In this document: one piece after another, positions 8,567 to 16,546 of the stretch
How positions within the stretch are numbered: the stretch's first letter is position 1
Layout: each line of letters opens with the position of its first letter
Source of the DNA: Enterobacter cloacae subsp. cloacae ATCC 13047
GTDB taxonomy: Bacteria > Pseudomonadota > Gammaproteobacteria > Enterobacterales > Enterobacteriaceae
Assembly (NCBI RefSeq): GCF_000025565.1
Contig: NC_014121.1
Span: 3,782,001-3,846,000 of the forward strand
Direction: 5' to 3'
DNA length: 64,000 nucleotides
Made by a program: the position numbers and the translations under genes
Notes under the pieces: generated by a model
What the model was told of the DNA's origin: nothing
The model's database searches: none
What the model saw: the letters and a program-made list of their open reading frames with translations, nothing else

Positions 8567-9388
8567 ATGACCCGATTAGCCAGCCGCTTTGGTGCGGTAA
8601 ATCTTATTCGCCGTGACCGTCCGTTAACCCGTGAGGAGTTAATGCATTATGTACCGAGTGTGTTCAGCGAAGACAAGCATGAGTCCCGAAGTGATCGTTA
8701 TACCTGTATTCCGACCATTACCCTTCTCGATAACCTTCAGCGCGAAGGCTTCCAGCCATTTTTTGCCTGCCAGACCCGGGTTCGGGACCAGAGCAAGCGA
8801 GAGCACACCAAACACATGCTGCGCCTGCGTCGCGAAGGCCAGATCACTGGCAAACAGGTCCCTGAAATCATCCTGCTTAACAGTCATGACGGCTCCAGCT
8901 CATACCAGATGCTGCCGGGGCTGTTTCGTGCAGTCTGCCAGAACGGGCTGATTTGCGGTGAGAGTTTTGGTGAGGTACGTGTGCCACATAAAGGCAATGT
9001 GGTGGAGAAAGTCATTGAAGGGGCTTACGAAGTACTGGGGATATTCGACCGTGTGGAGGAGAAGCGCGATGCCATGCAATCGCTTTTGTTACCGCCACCA
9101 GCACAGCAGGCACTGGCCAAAGCGGCGCTCACGTACCGCTTTCGCGAAGACCACCAGCCGGTGACGGAATCACAGATACTTTCCCCACGCCGCTGGCAGG
9201 ATGAGAGTAACGACCTGTGGACCACCTACCAGCGCATTCAGGAGAATCTGATTAAGGGCGGTCTGCCGGGCAGAACGACCAAAGGCAAGCGAGCTCATAC
9301 CCGTGCGGTAAAGGGGATTGACGGGGACGTGAAGCTCAACCGGGCGCTCTGGGTCATGGCGGAGAATATGCTGCACCTAGCGTCCTGA
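8567..9388 (+). CDS. yfjQ: DUF932 protein, YfjQ/YafZ-like
   Basis: 273 residues from ATG 8567 (ACAGGAGTCTCGCC upstream), equal in length to E. coli YfjQ. DUF932 proteins occur in enterobacterial integrative islands, plasmids and phages, and biochemical function is unknown. Visible landmarks are the N-terminal RFGAVNLIRRDRPLT, SYQMLPGLFRAVCQNGLICGES in the middle and RHR-like basic C-terminal patches (GRTTKGKRAHTRAVKGID). It sits directly behind a hairpin terminator and 23 bases before a DUF905 gene. Confidence 0.88.
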   Translation: MTRLASRFGAVNLIRRDRPLTREELMHYVPSVFSEDKHESRSDRYTCIPTITLLDNLQREGFQPFFACQTRVRDQSKREHTKHMLRLRREGQITGKQVPEIILLNSHDGSSSYQMLPGLFRAVCQNGLICGESFGEVRVPHKGNVVEKVIEGAYEVLGIFDRVEEKRDAMQSLLLPPPAQQALAKAALTYRFREDHQPVTESQILSPRRWQDESNDLWTTYQRIQENLIKGGLPGRTTKGKRAHTRAVKGIDGDVKLNRALWVMAENMLHLAS

Positions 9389-9411
9389 CACGCTGACTAT
9401 CCGGAGTCACC

Positions 9412-9651
9412 ATGACTGAATCGTTAACCCTGCCTCCCGGTTCGTTCTCACGTCAGCAGGCCGAAACCCTTATCCGTCTGTACCGTAATATCACCATTGA
9501 AGACGACCAGGGCAGTCACTTCCGCCTGGTGGTTCGCGACACCGAAGGCCGGACGGTCTGGCGGGCATGGAACTTTGAACCGGATGCCGGTGAAGGTCTT
9601 AACGGCTACATCCGGCAGTATGGCATCCACAAAGACACCGTTACCCGCTGA
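9412..9651 (+). CDS. ykfF: DUF905 protein, YkfF-like
   Basis: 79 residues, same length as E. coli YkfF. The family signature is visible: a Q-A-x-x-L-x-x-x-YRN start, then [13 protein letters not shown] and [16 protein letters not shown]. Small cytoplasmic protein of unknown role carried by conjugative plasmids and islands beside yfjQ and klcA. ATG 9412 follows CCGGAGTCACC. Confidence 0.85.
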   Translation: MTESLTLPPGSFSRQQAETLIRLYRNITIEDDQGSHFRLVVRDTEGRTVWRAWNFEPDAGEGLNGYIRQYGIHKDTVTR

Positions 9652-9708
9652 CCCCGAAGCATTTACCCGCGACATCTCACCTTCCCGAACACGCTTTGTT
9701 AACCCCAT

Positions 9709-9738
9709 ACGCCAGCCCTCGCCGCTGGCGTTTTTTAT
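9709..9738 (+). terminator. Hairpin with T-run in the leader of the antirestriction gene
   Basis: ACGCCAGC (9709-9716) pairs perfectly with GCTGGCGT (9724-9731) and is followed by TTTTTTATT. It lies between ykfF and the antirestriction gene, 18 bases before the latter's ATG region, so it may end ykfF transcripts or attenuate the next gene. Confidence 0.75.
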
Positions 9739-9754
9739 TGACGGAGACATATCC

Positions 9755-10213
9755 ATGACAACGCAGACGCAGTACGACCTCGCACCCGCTAACCAACCCG
9801 AATTTGAACTGACCGTCACGCCAGTCCCCGATGAACAGCGTATCGATTTCTGGCCGCAACACTTCGGCAGCATACCGCAGTGGCTAACCTTGGAGCCGCA
9901 TATCTTCGCCTGGATGGACCGCTTCTGTACGACCTACGGCGGTGGTATCTGGTCGTTCCACACCCTGAGCAACAGCGGGGCATTTATGGCCCCCGAGTAT
10001 GACAGTGACGATAAATGGCATCTGTTTAACTGTCTGAATGGCAACGATGCAGATATGAGTGCAGAAGCCGCCGGTATCGCGGTCTGCCTGATTGAATACA
10101 GCCACCATGCCTGTCGCACCGAATGCGATGCAATGACCGCACACTTCTACCGCCTGCGGGACTACGCCCTGCAGCATCCTGAAGCCCACGCCATTCTGCG
10201 TATCATCGACTGA
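9755..10213 (+). CDS. klcA: ArdB/KlcA-type antirestriction protein, YfjX-like
   Basis: 152 residues from ATG 9755 (ACGGAGACATATCC upstream), the same length as E. coli YfjX. The KlcA/ArdB signature is clear: R-I-DFWPQHFG near the start, FAWMDRFCTTYGGGIWSFHTLSN, then AAGIAVCLIEYSHHACR. ArdB/KlcA proteins relieve type I restriction in vivo without mimicking DNA. The gene is in the accessory cassette shared with CP4-57 and helps the element survive entry into a restricting host. Confidence 0.9.
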   Translation: MTTQTQYDLAPANQPEFELTVTPVPDEQRIDFWPQHFGSIPQWLTLEPHIFAWMDRFCTTYGGGIWSFHTLSNSGAFMAPEYDSDDKWHLFNCLNGNDADMSAEAAGIAVCLIEYSHHACRTECDAMTAHFYRLRDYALQHPEAHAILRIID

Positions 10214-10228
10214 CCGGAGGAACAACGA

Positions 10229-10705
10229 ATGAAACAGCTTTCCTTTTTACCCGGCGAGATGACGCCACACGACCGGCGTCTCATCCAGCGGGCGCTCAGG
10301 GCGCTGGACCGGCACCTGCATGAGCCCGGCGTGGCCTTCACCTCCACCCATGCTGTCCGTGAATGGCTGCGACTGCATATGGCCGCACTTGAGCGGGAAG
10401 CGTTCCGGGTGCTGTATCTGGACAACCAGAATCAGTTGATTGCCCATGAAACGCTCTTCACCGGCACGATTAACCGCACTGAAGTCCATCCCCGGGAAGT
10501 GGTCAAACGTGCTCTGCATTTCAACGCGGCGGCGGTGATACTGGCGCATAACCATCCTTCCGGTGAGACAACACCCAGCCAGGCTGACAAAGCCCTCACG
10601 CAGCGACTGGTGCAGGTGCTTCAGCTGGTGGATATCCGCGTCCCTGACCACCTGATTGTTGGCGGCAGGCAAATCTATTCGTTCGCAGAACACGGTCTGT
10701 TGTGA
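10229..10705 (+). CDS. RadC-like JAB domain protein, YfjY/YkfG-like
   Basis: 158 residues with a complete JAMM metal motif: H107-N-H109 followed by Pro-Ser-Gly, then D120 exactly ten residues after H109, and Glu in the preceding strand. RadC-family proteins of islands are JAB1/MPN-fold putative metalloproteases or nucleases. No repair role is established. The gene follows klcA by 15 bases with CCGGAGGAACAACG as ribosome-binding site, in one operon with it. Confidence 0.88.
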   Translation: MKQLSFLPGEMTPHDRRLIQRALRALDRHLHEPGVAFTSTHAVREWLRLHMAALEREAFRVLYLDNQNQLIAHETLFTGTINRTEVHPREVVKRALHFNAAAVILAHNHPSGETTPSQADKALTQRLVQVLQLVDIRVPDHLIVGGRQIYSFAEHGLL

Positions 10706-10713
10706 GGTATGAC

Positions 10714-10941
10714 ATGAAAATTATCAGTAAACGCCGGGCAATGACGATATACCGCCAGCATCCTGAGTCCCGGATCTTTCGCTACAGCAGCGGAAAATAT
10801 CAGTGGCACGGCAGCGTCTGTCATTACACCGGCAGGGACGTTCCGGATATCACCGGAGTCCTCGCGGTATACGCCGAACGCCGCCAGGACCGCAACGGGC
10901 CTTATGCCTGCCTGATGAGTATTACCCTGAACTTACAATAA
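10714..10941 (+). CDS. yeeT: DUF987 protein, YeeT/YpjJ-like
   Basis: 75 residues from ATG 10714 (GTGAGGTATGAC before it; the GTG at 10702 overlaps radC and is less likely). The family pattern is visible: MKIISKRRAMTIYRQHP, FRYSSGKYQWHG, YTGRDVPDITGVLAVYAERR. Always found just upstream of the CbeA/CbtA antitoxin-toxin pair in E. coli cryptic elements. Function unknown. Confidence 0.85.
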   Translation: MKIISKRRAMTIYRQHPESRIFRYSSGKYQWHGSVCHYTGRDVPDITGVLAVYAERRQDRNGPYACLMSITLNLQ

Positions 10942-10954
10942 AAGGAGAGCCCCC

Positions 10955-11272
10955 ATGACCCACATCATCTGGGGCCTGCAGCGGGCTATCACGCCGCGCC
11001 TGGGAGCCCGTCTGGTACAGGAGGGCAACCGGCTGCACTACCTGGCTGACCGGGCCAGCATCACCGGTATGTTCAGTGACGCCGAATGCCGGAAGCTGGA
11101 TGACACATTCCCACACTTTATCCGCCAGATGGAATCGATGCTGACCACCGGTGAACTCAGCCCCCAACATGCCCACTGCGTCACCCTGTACCACAACGGT
11201 TTTACCTGTGAAGCCGACACCCTTGGCAGTTGCGGCTACGTATACATCGCCATTTATCCCACTCAGCGTTAA
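10955..11272 (+). CDS. yfjZ: CbeA/YeeU-type antitoxin, YfjZ-like
   Basis: 105 residues, the same length as E. coli YfjZ. Signature: [32 protein letters not shown], then a C-terminal [11 protein letters not shown]. Type IV antitoxins of this family bind and bundle MreB and FtsZ filaments and so counter the toxin without direct contact. AAAGGAGAGCCCCC precedes the ATG. Toxin gene 20 bases downstream. Confidence 0.9.
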   Translation: MTHIIWGLQRAITPRLGARLVQEGNRLHYLADRASITGMFSDAECRKLDDTFPHFIRQMESMLTTGELSPQHAHCVTLYHNGFTCEADTLGSCGYVYIAIYPTQR

Positions 11273-11292
11273 TTACCTTCACGAGAGCAAAC

Positions 11293-11619
11293 ATGAAAAC
11301 TTTACCTGCAACAACTCAGCGGGCAGCGAAGCCCTGCCTGTCACCCGTGGCTGTCTGGCAAATGTTACTGGCGCGTTTGCTGGAACAGCACTACGGTCTG
11401 ACAATAAACGACCCCCCATTCAGCGATGAAGTTGTTATACAGCAACATATCGATGCCGGTATCACCCTGTCAGATGCCGTGAATTTTCTGGTGGAAAAAT
11501 ACGAACTGGTCCGTATCGACAGGAAGGGATTTCGCTGGCAGGAACAATCCCCTTACCTTCGGGCTGTCGATATTCTGAGGGCAAGACAGGCAATAGGTCT
11601 TTTACGAGGATCTCATTGA
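11293..11619 (+). CDS. ypjF: CbtA/YeeV-type toxin, YpjF-like
   Basis: 108 residues from ATG 11293 (CACGAGAGCAAAC before it), close to the usual 109. The family core is visible: [53 protein letters not shown] and the C-terminal [12 protein letters not shown]. These toxins inhibit polymerisation of FtsZ and MreB. Last gene of the accessory cassette; with yfjZ it forms an apparently intact pair. Confidence 0.9.
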   Translation: MKTLPATTQRAAKPCLSPVAVWQMLLARLLEQHYGLTINDPPFSDEVVIQQHIDAGITLSDAVNFLVEKYELVRIDRKGFRWQEQSPYLRAVDILRARQAIGLLRGSH

Positions 11620-11828
11620 GATATGGTAAGATGAAGTTTTCGAGTACGATATCTATTAAGCGGAATCGAACCAAAGACGGTTAGTTATTATTCAATGAAT
11701 TCTGTCAAAATAACTTTTGGGGGCCTTATTGGGGGCCCCTTAACTTTATTAACAACAAATAAACCTTAACTATCAACAAATAAACCATACATATTCGAAG
11801 TCTGCAGGGGACACTTTGATAGTAAACG
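11620..11828 (+). other. Right border region of the genomic island
   Basis: 209 bases without a gene, separating the ypjF toxin from the backbone gene dosC. It contains two direct copies of TTGGGGGCC at 11717-11725 and 11729-11737, then A/T-rich sequence. Similar G-run repeats occur next to P4-type integrase attachment sites, so this could be a remnant attachment region; no tRNA end is visible and no integrase lies here. Confidence 0.4.
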
Positions 11829-13208
11829 TCACTGCGCTTTCCATAACTCCACGCAGTTTCGCCCCCGTCGTTTTGCCCCATACAACGCCTCATCCGCAGC
11901 CTGAATCAGACGTTCGTAGTCAGGATGACCATTAAACATGGCCGCCCCAATCGAAAGCGACAACGGTATTGGCTCGCCTGTCGGGGAATGAACCTTAATT
12001 TTTTCCACGCGTCGGCGGATCCGCTCGGCAATGCGCAGGGTATCGGCTTCGGTGATTTCCGTTAGCACAATCAAAAACTCATCTCCGCCATAGCGGAAGA
12101 CATAGTCACAGGTGCGAACGTTGTCATAAAACGCCCCGGCAACCTTTCTTAATATTTCATCTCCCGTGTTGTGCCCCCAAGTATCGTTGATTTGCTTGAA
12201 CTTATCGACATCAATAAGCAACACCGACAGCGGCGTACCAGAACGACTTGCCTGGGTAATTTCACGTTTAAAAATGGTTGGCAGGAAGCGACGGTTAAGC
12301 AGACGCGTGAGCACATCCACGCCCACCTCGTGCCGGGCTACCTCATCAAACAGCTCATGCAGCAGGGTCACGATTTGCGAGAAGGTCGTTCGCGTCAGCC
12401 GCAAAAATTGCACCTGCCGCAGTCTGTCGTGAAGGGCATCGTCTGTCTGACGAACGTCATGAAAAGCCGCGTCGAACTCCTGGATAAGACGAGAGATATG
12501 CCCTGCTTCGGCAATACCACTGAAGTAGTGACGTCCCTTATGACTGAACCACAGCCCAAAGTCGGACTGCCCGAGCGGCCGGCTATTGTCGATGCTGGAG
12601 TCCAGCATCACTTTATAAAGCAGCGACAGTTCCCACGTCAGCAATGCGGCGGTCTGCCGCTCCTTCTCAACTTCCGCATTTTCCATCAGCGAGAAGATTC
12701 GATAGTTCTCGTCCTCTTTTGCCGCATTGTTCTCGCTGAAGACATAGGCGCGCGACATCACCTCCATTGCCAGATCAATACTGTTAATGGCGTAGTGATA
12801 GATGCTTAACTTGGTCTCAGAAGGGTGTGGTGTGGCATTAATAAGAGGTAACAACAGCTTTTTCAGGATCCGGAAACCCATCTCAACCAGGTCTACCGAT
12901 ATACCTATTCGGGCGTGAACATCGGCGGCGCGCTGCTGAGCCCGCATCTGTTCATCAACCTGTTCAACCCGGCAGGAGAGAACATCAACAAGCCAACGAC
13001 GCAGCGCTTCCTGCAACTGCCTTTCAACCTGCTCAGTGGTCAGAAACTCCGCTGCATGAGGGTCGGCCAGGACCACACGATAAAACTCCGTAATCAGACC
13101 AGAAGCATGATCGCTGGCCAGTTGCGCAGTAAGTTGATGAACGAGGGGATCCGTTTCATTGATTAACTGAATCCACTCATCCCTTACGGTTTGTAAATAG
13201 GTTTCCAT
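11829..13208 (-). CDS. dosC: Globin-coupled diguanylate cyclase DosC
   Basis: 459 residues, matching E. coli DosC (460) along its length. An N-terminal globin-coupled sensor (residues 1-150) has the proximal haem ligand at H98 (VHARIGI) and the distal Tyr43 (EFYRVV). A middle helical domain runs to about 295, then a GGDEF domain with intact RYGGDEF and an RxxD inhibitory site (RTCD) five residues before it. Oxygen-bound haem switches c-di-GMP synthesis on. In E. coli it is co-transcribed with dosP; here no dosP is adjacent. GGAGGGTGTAA precedes the ATG. The gene borders the island. Confidence 0.9.
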   Translation of the reverse strand: METYLQTVRDEWIQLINETDPLVHQLTAQLASDHASGLITEFYRVVLADPHAAEFLTTEQVERQLQEALRRWLVDVLSCRVEQVDEQMRAQQRAADVHARIGISVDLVEMGFRILKKLLLPLINATPHPSETKLSIYHYAINSIDLAMEVMSRAYVFSENNAAKEDENYRIFSLMENAEVEKERQTAALLTWELSLLYKVMLDSSIDNSRPLGQSDFGLWFSHKGRHYFSGIAEAGHISRLIQEFDAAFHDVRQTDDALHDRLRQVQFLRLTRTTFSQIVTLLHELFDEVARHEVGVDVLTRLLNRRFLPTIFKREITQASRSGTPLSVLLIDVDKFKQINDTWGHNTGDEILRKVAGAFYDNVRTCDYVFRYGGDEFLIVLTEITEADTLRIAERIRRRVEKIKVHSPTGEPIPLSLSIGAAMFNGHPDYERLIQAADEALYGAKRRGRNCVELWKAQ

Positions 13209-13521
13209 TTACACCCTCCAGGGGAGATCGTTAGCTTGTCCGACGGGAATGAGCGCACGGATTCACCGTCTGGCATGCGTGATAATCAACAACAGCAACA
13301 AAATCAACACCCTTTCCAGGTGCCGCTTTTTTAATCAAAAACGAGTAATAGCACATATCGTATAACGGTGCTACATTACGCCGCCCACCCAACGTCAGCA
13401 GTGGTCAGGCAACGCCGTAAAGATCGGTAAAGCCTGCAACCATGACCTTGTCCAACGGTCTAATTGGCACGTGGTATCGCTTTATGCGTTACTTTCAAAG
13501 GCTTTACATAGGTTCACTATT
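13209..13521 (+). other. Divergent intergenic region dosC-lpxP
   Basis: 313 bases. Contains the dosC ribosome-binding site and AT-rich stretches suitable for promoters of both genes (for example around 13340-13375). Short frames on the plus strand in 13442-13520 run into lpxP out of frame and are not convincing genes. Confidence 0.5.
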
Positions 13522-14439
13522 TTGTCTCAATCCCACTTCAAACGTGCGTTTTTACACCCGCGTTACTGGTTTACATGGTTTGGTCTTGGCGTACTCTGGC
13601 TTCTGGTTCAACTTCCTTATCCTATGATCCGCGTACTGGGCTCCAGGCTCGGCAGCGCGTCCCGCCACTTCCTCAAACGTCGTGAATCTATTGCCCGTAA
13701 AAATCTCGAACTGTGCTTTCCCCAGTATAATGCGCAGCAGCGCGAAACACTGATTGCCGAGAACTTTAAATCTATCGGCATGGCGTTGCTTGAAACCGGC
13801 ATGGCCTGGTTCTGGCCTGATGAGCGCGTCCGCAAATGGTTTGACGTGGAAGGTCTCGAAAACCTGAAACGCGCGCAAATGCAAAACCGTGGCGTGATGG
13901 TAGTTGGTGTCCACTTTATGTCGCTGGAGCTGGGCGGCCGAGTAATGGGGCTTTGTCAGCCGATGATGGCCACCTACCGCCCGCACAACAGTCCGCTGAT
14001 GGAGTGGGTACAAACCCGTGGTCGCATGCGTTCCAATAAGGCGATGATCAGCCGTAACAATCTGCGCGGTATGGTCGGCGCCCTGAAGAAAGGCGAAGCC
14101 GTCTGGTTTGCACCCGATCAGGACTACGGACGTAAAGGCAGCAGTTTTGCGCCCTTCTTTGCGGTTAAAAATGTCGCCACCACCAACGGCACGTTCGTGA
14201 TTTCGCGTCTGTCAGGCGCCGCAATGCTGACCGTGACAATGGTGAGAAAGGTTGATAAATCTGGCTATCGTCTGCACATCTCACCGGAGATGGCAAACTA
14301 TCCGGAAAATGAATGCGAAGCCGCAGCGTTCATCAATAAAGTTATCGAGACCGAAATTATGCGCGCGCCGGAGCAGTATCTGTGGATGCATCGCCGTTTC
14401 AAAACGCGGCCGCATGGCGAAGCGTCTCTCTATATTTAA
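13522..14439 (+). CDS. lpxP: Kdo2-lipid IVA palmitoleoyltransferase LpxP
   Basis: 305 residues from TTG 13522, giving an N-terminus (SQSHFKRAFLHPRYW) that aligns with the 306-residue E. coli protein. An upstream GTG at 13471 would add 17 residues. Features: one N-terminal membrane segment (WFGLGVLWLLVQLPYPMI), the HX4E acyltransferase motif in VGVHFMSLELGG, and the APDQDYGRKGSSF motif. LpxP adds palmitoleate to lipid A in the cold in place of laurate. Start codon choice is uncertain; no strong ribosome-binding site precedes either. A terminator follows at 14447. Confidence 0.88.
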   Translation: MSQSHFKRAFLHPRYWFTWFGLGVLWLLVQLPYPMIRVLGSRLGSASRHFLKRRESIARKNLELCFPQYNAQQRETLIAENFKSIGMALLETGMAWFWPDERVRKWFDVEGLENLKRAQMQNRGVMVVGVHFMSLELGGRVMGLCQPMMATYRPHNSPLMEWVQTRGRMRSNKAMISRNNLRGMVGALKKGEAVWFAPDQDYGRKGSSFAPFFAVKNVATTNGTFVISRLSGAAMLTVTMVRKVDKSGYRLHISPEMANYPENECEAAAFINKVIETEIMRAPEQYLWMHRRFKTRPHGEASLYI

Positions 14440-14446
14440 TGTGGAG

Positions 14447-14478
14447 AAAGGTTAGTTTCGCTAAGAAACTAACCTTTT
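14447..14478 (+). terminator. lpxP terminator
   Basis: AAAGGTTAGTTT (14447-14458) pairs perfectly with AAACTAACCTTT (14466-14477) across a 7-base loop and ends in TTTT. Located 8 bases after the lpxP stop. Confidence 0.85.
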
Positions 14479-14796
14479 CAATCACCTGTAATCACCCTGA
14501 GTAATTGTCTTTTCTTGCCGTCGCTCAACGTGGATTTATTGCGCTCTGAAATCAAACTGTCGCCGTTCCACGACACCCGTAAGTTACGGAAAGAATTTAA
14601 AAAAATGCCTCTTGTCACCCCTCATTTTTAGGCGTACATTAGCGCCGTCTGGCAACAGGAAAGCACAGAATTCTGAGCTGGAGTTTGCATCGTAACGGGA
14701 TAATTCTCATTTCCGTCGCAGGCAAATGTCAGTTCTCTATAATCAGGTGGACTCTGTTTTTAAGTGCGTACCAGAAGATACGCGGAGCGATGAAAC
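14479..14796 (+). promoter_or_regulatory. ypdK upstream region with candidate -10 element
   Basis: 318 bases without a gene. A perfect TATAAT stands at 14738-14743, about 54 bases before the ypdK start codon. No good -35 hexamer lies 16-18 bases upstream, so an activator would be needed. Nothing else recognised. Confidence 0.4.
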
Positions 14797-14868
14797 GTGA
14801 AATATTTCTTTATGGGCATTTCGGTGATTGTTTTAGTGTGGGCCGGAACCTTCGCCCTGATGATCTAG
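14797..14868 (+). CDS. ypdK: YpdK, 23-residue membrane peptide
   Basis: A GTG-started frame encodes MKYFFMGISVIVLVWAGTFA plus three residues (23 in all), almost the same as E. coli YpdK, at the same place between lpxP and alaC. GGAG (14784-14787) lies 9 bases before the GTG. The peptide is a single membrane span. Function is unknown; in E. coli it is among the small membrane proteins shown to be made. Too short for normal gene finders, but conserved position and sequence make it credible. Confidence 0.85.
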   Translation: MKYFFMGISVIVLVWAGTFALMI

Positions 14869-14884
14869 CGAAGAACATGCAGTC

Positions 14885-14917
14885 AAAAAAACAGGGGCCG
14901 TTGGCTCCTGTTTTTTT
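14885..14917. terminator. Bidirectional terminator between ypdK and alaC
   Basis: AACAGGGGCC and GGCTCCTGTT form a 10-bp stem with one mismatch, flanked by A-run on the left and seven T on the right, so it can serve both ypdK (plus) and alaC (minus). Confidence 0.85.
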
Positions 14918-14923
14918 ATGTCA

Positions 14924-16159
14924 TTAAGATTCGTGCTGTTCAGCGGCACTCTTTGATGCGAGAAGCCCGTCGGCGCGGAACATACTCTTAATGCCCCTCA
15001 CCGCCTGGCGAATACGGTCGCTGTTTTCAATCAGCGCGAACCGTACATGGGTATCGCCATAATCACCGAAGCCAATGCCCGGCGAGACGCAGACCTTCGC
15101 GTCCTGCAACAGCTTTTTGGCAAACTCCAGTGACCCCATCGCCGCGTAAGGCTCAGGGATTTTTGCCCAGACATACATTGACGCTTTCGGCATTTCCACC
15201 ATCCAGCCAGCCTCATGCAGCCCTTTCACCAGCACATCGCGACGGCGTTTATACTGGGCGGCAATATCATGAACACACTGCTGATCGCCTTCCAGCGCGG
15301 CGATAGCGGCCACCTGCAGTGGGGTAAAGGTGCCGTAATCGTGGTAACTCTTAATACGCGCCAGTGCACTCACCAGCGTTTTGTTACCCACCATAAAGCC
15401 AATACGCCACCCCGCCATGTTGTAGCTTTTCGACAGGGTAAAGAATTCCACCGCCACATCACGTGCGCCCGGAACCTGCATAATGGAAGGCGCTTTCCAG
15501 CCGTCGTACACAATATCGGCGTAGGCTAAGTCGTGTACCACCAGCACATCGTAACGCTTCGCCAGTGCGACGACTTTCTCAAAGAAGTCGAGTTCTACAC
15601 ACTGCGCCGTAGGGTTAGACGGGAAGCCGAGGATCATCATCTTCGGTTTCGGATAGCTTTCACGAATCGCACGTTCCAGCTCGTTAAAGAAATCGACCCC
15701 TTCCACCAGCGGCACAGAGCGAACCTGCGCGCCGGCAATCACCGCGCCGTAAATATGGATGGGGTAGCTTGGATTAGGCACCAGCACCGTATCACCATGA
15801 TCCAGCGTAGCCAGCATCAGGTGCGCCAGCCCCTCTTTCGAGCCAATGGTGACAATGGCTTCACTTTCCGGATCGATATCAACCTGATAGCGATCCTGGT
15901 ACCAGCGAGAGATCGCACGACGTAATCGAGGAATGCCGCGAGAGGTGGAGTAACCGTGCGTATCCGGGCGCTGGGCGACCGTGCAGAGCTTCTCAACAAT
16001 ATGCGCAGGCGTTGGGCCGTCAGGGTTACCCATGCTGAAATCGATAATATCTTCGCCGCGACGACGCGCAGCCATCTTCAGTTCAGCAGTGATATTGAAA
16101 ACATAAGGGGGGATACGATCGATACGCGTAAAACGGCGTTCAGGACTGAATTCAGCCAT
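14924..16159 (-). CDS. alaC: Glutamate-pyruvate aminotransferase AlaC
   Basis: 411 residues, a fold-type I PLP aminotransferase of E. coli AlaC (YfdZ) length (412). The PLP lysine is in [15 protein letters not shown], with SNPTAQ and [14 protein letters not shown] upstream of it. It makes alanine from pyruvate with glutamate, with AlaA and AvtA as alternative enzymes. The upstream region is shared divergently with ypdA. Confidence 0.93.
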   Translation of the reverse strand: MAEFSPERRFTRIDRIPPYVFNITAELKMAARRRGEDIIDFSMGNPDGPTPAHIVEKLCTVAQRPDTHGYSTSRGIPRLRRAISRWYQDRYQVDIDPESEAIVTIGSKEGLAHLMLATLDHGDTVLVPNPSYPIHIYGAVIAGAQVRSVPLVEGVDFFNELERAIRESYPKPKMMILGFPSNPTAQCVELDFFEKVVALAKRYDVLVVHDLAYADIVYDGWKAPSIMQVPGARDVAVEFFTLSKSYNMAGWRIGFMVGNKTLVSALARIKSYHDYGTFTPLQVAAIAALEGDQQCVHDIAAQYKRRRDVLVKGLHEAGWMVEMPKASMYVWAKIPEPYAAMGSLEFAKKLLQDAKVCVSPGIGFGDYGDTHVRFALIENSDRIRQAVRGIKSMFRADGLLASKSAAEQHES

Positions 16160-16546
16160 AGATTCCTCAGATTAACGTTAGCGCCCGGACCGTCCGAGCG
16201 ACGCTGCCACTTATGTGGCGTGTTTAGAAAATAACCTGAAAAAAAACATGCTGTCGAGGGGTTAAGCAAAAAAAAAGATGTCGCGTTAAAAACGGGAACC
16301 TTCAGATACCGAAAGCGGAAGCGTTCCTGCTTATTGTGCAATTTTAATACCCAGTCTTTAACATGATGATATCAAAACTGTTACCTTGTCGTTCTCCAGG
16401 AGTAAAAAAACTGGCATCTTCAGGAAGCCACCCTCAATCCCCTTTGAAGATTATGGTTTTTCCTCATTTGATAAACCCGACTGATAGCTGGTCAACAGGC
16501 GTCAGGTTTTTTATCATTGGGCTTTCCTCTTTTCGCTGGTCGACTC
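16160..16546 (+). other. Divergent intergenic region alaC-ypdA
   Basis: 387 bases without a gene. Two A-runs (16240-16280) and an AT-rich stretch near 16340-16380 are plausible promoter material for alaC and ypdA. No regulator site was recognised with confidence. Confidence 0.5.

Noticed and set aside
11655..11680. GGAATCGAACC on the plus strand (T-loop-like on the minus strand), possible tRNA 3' end as island target
   Set aside because: The bases on either side do not form a 5-bp T stem, and no acceptor stem or CCA is present, so it is not a tRNA fragment.
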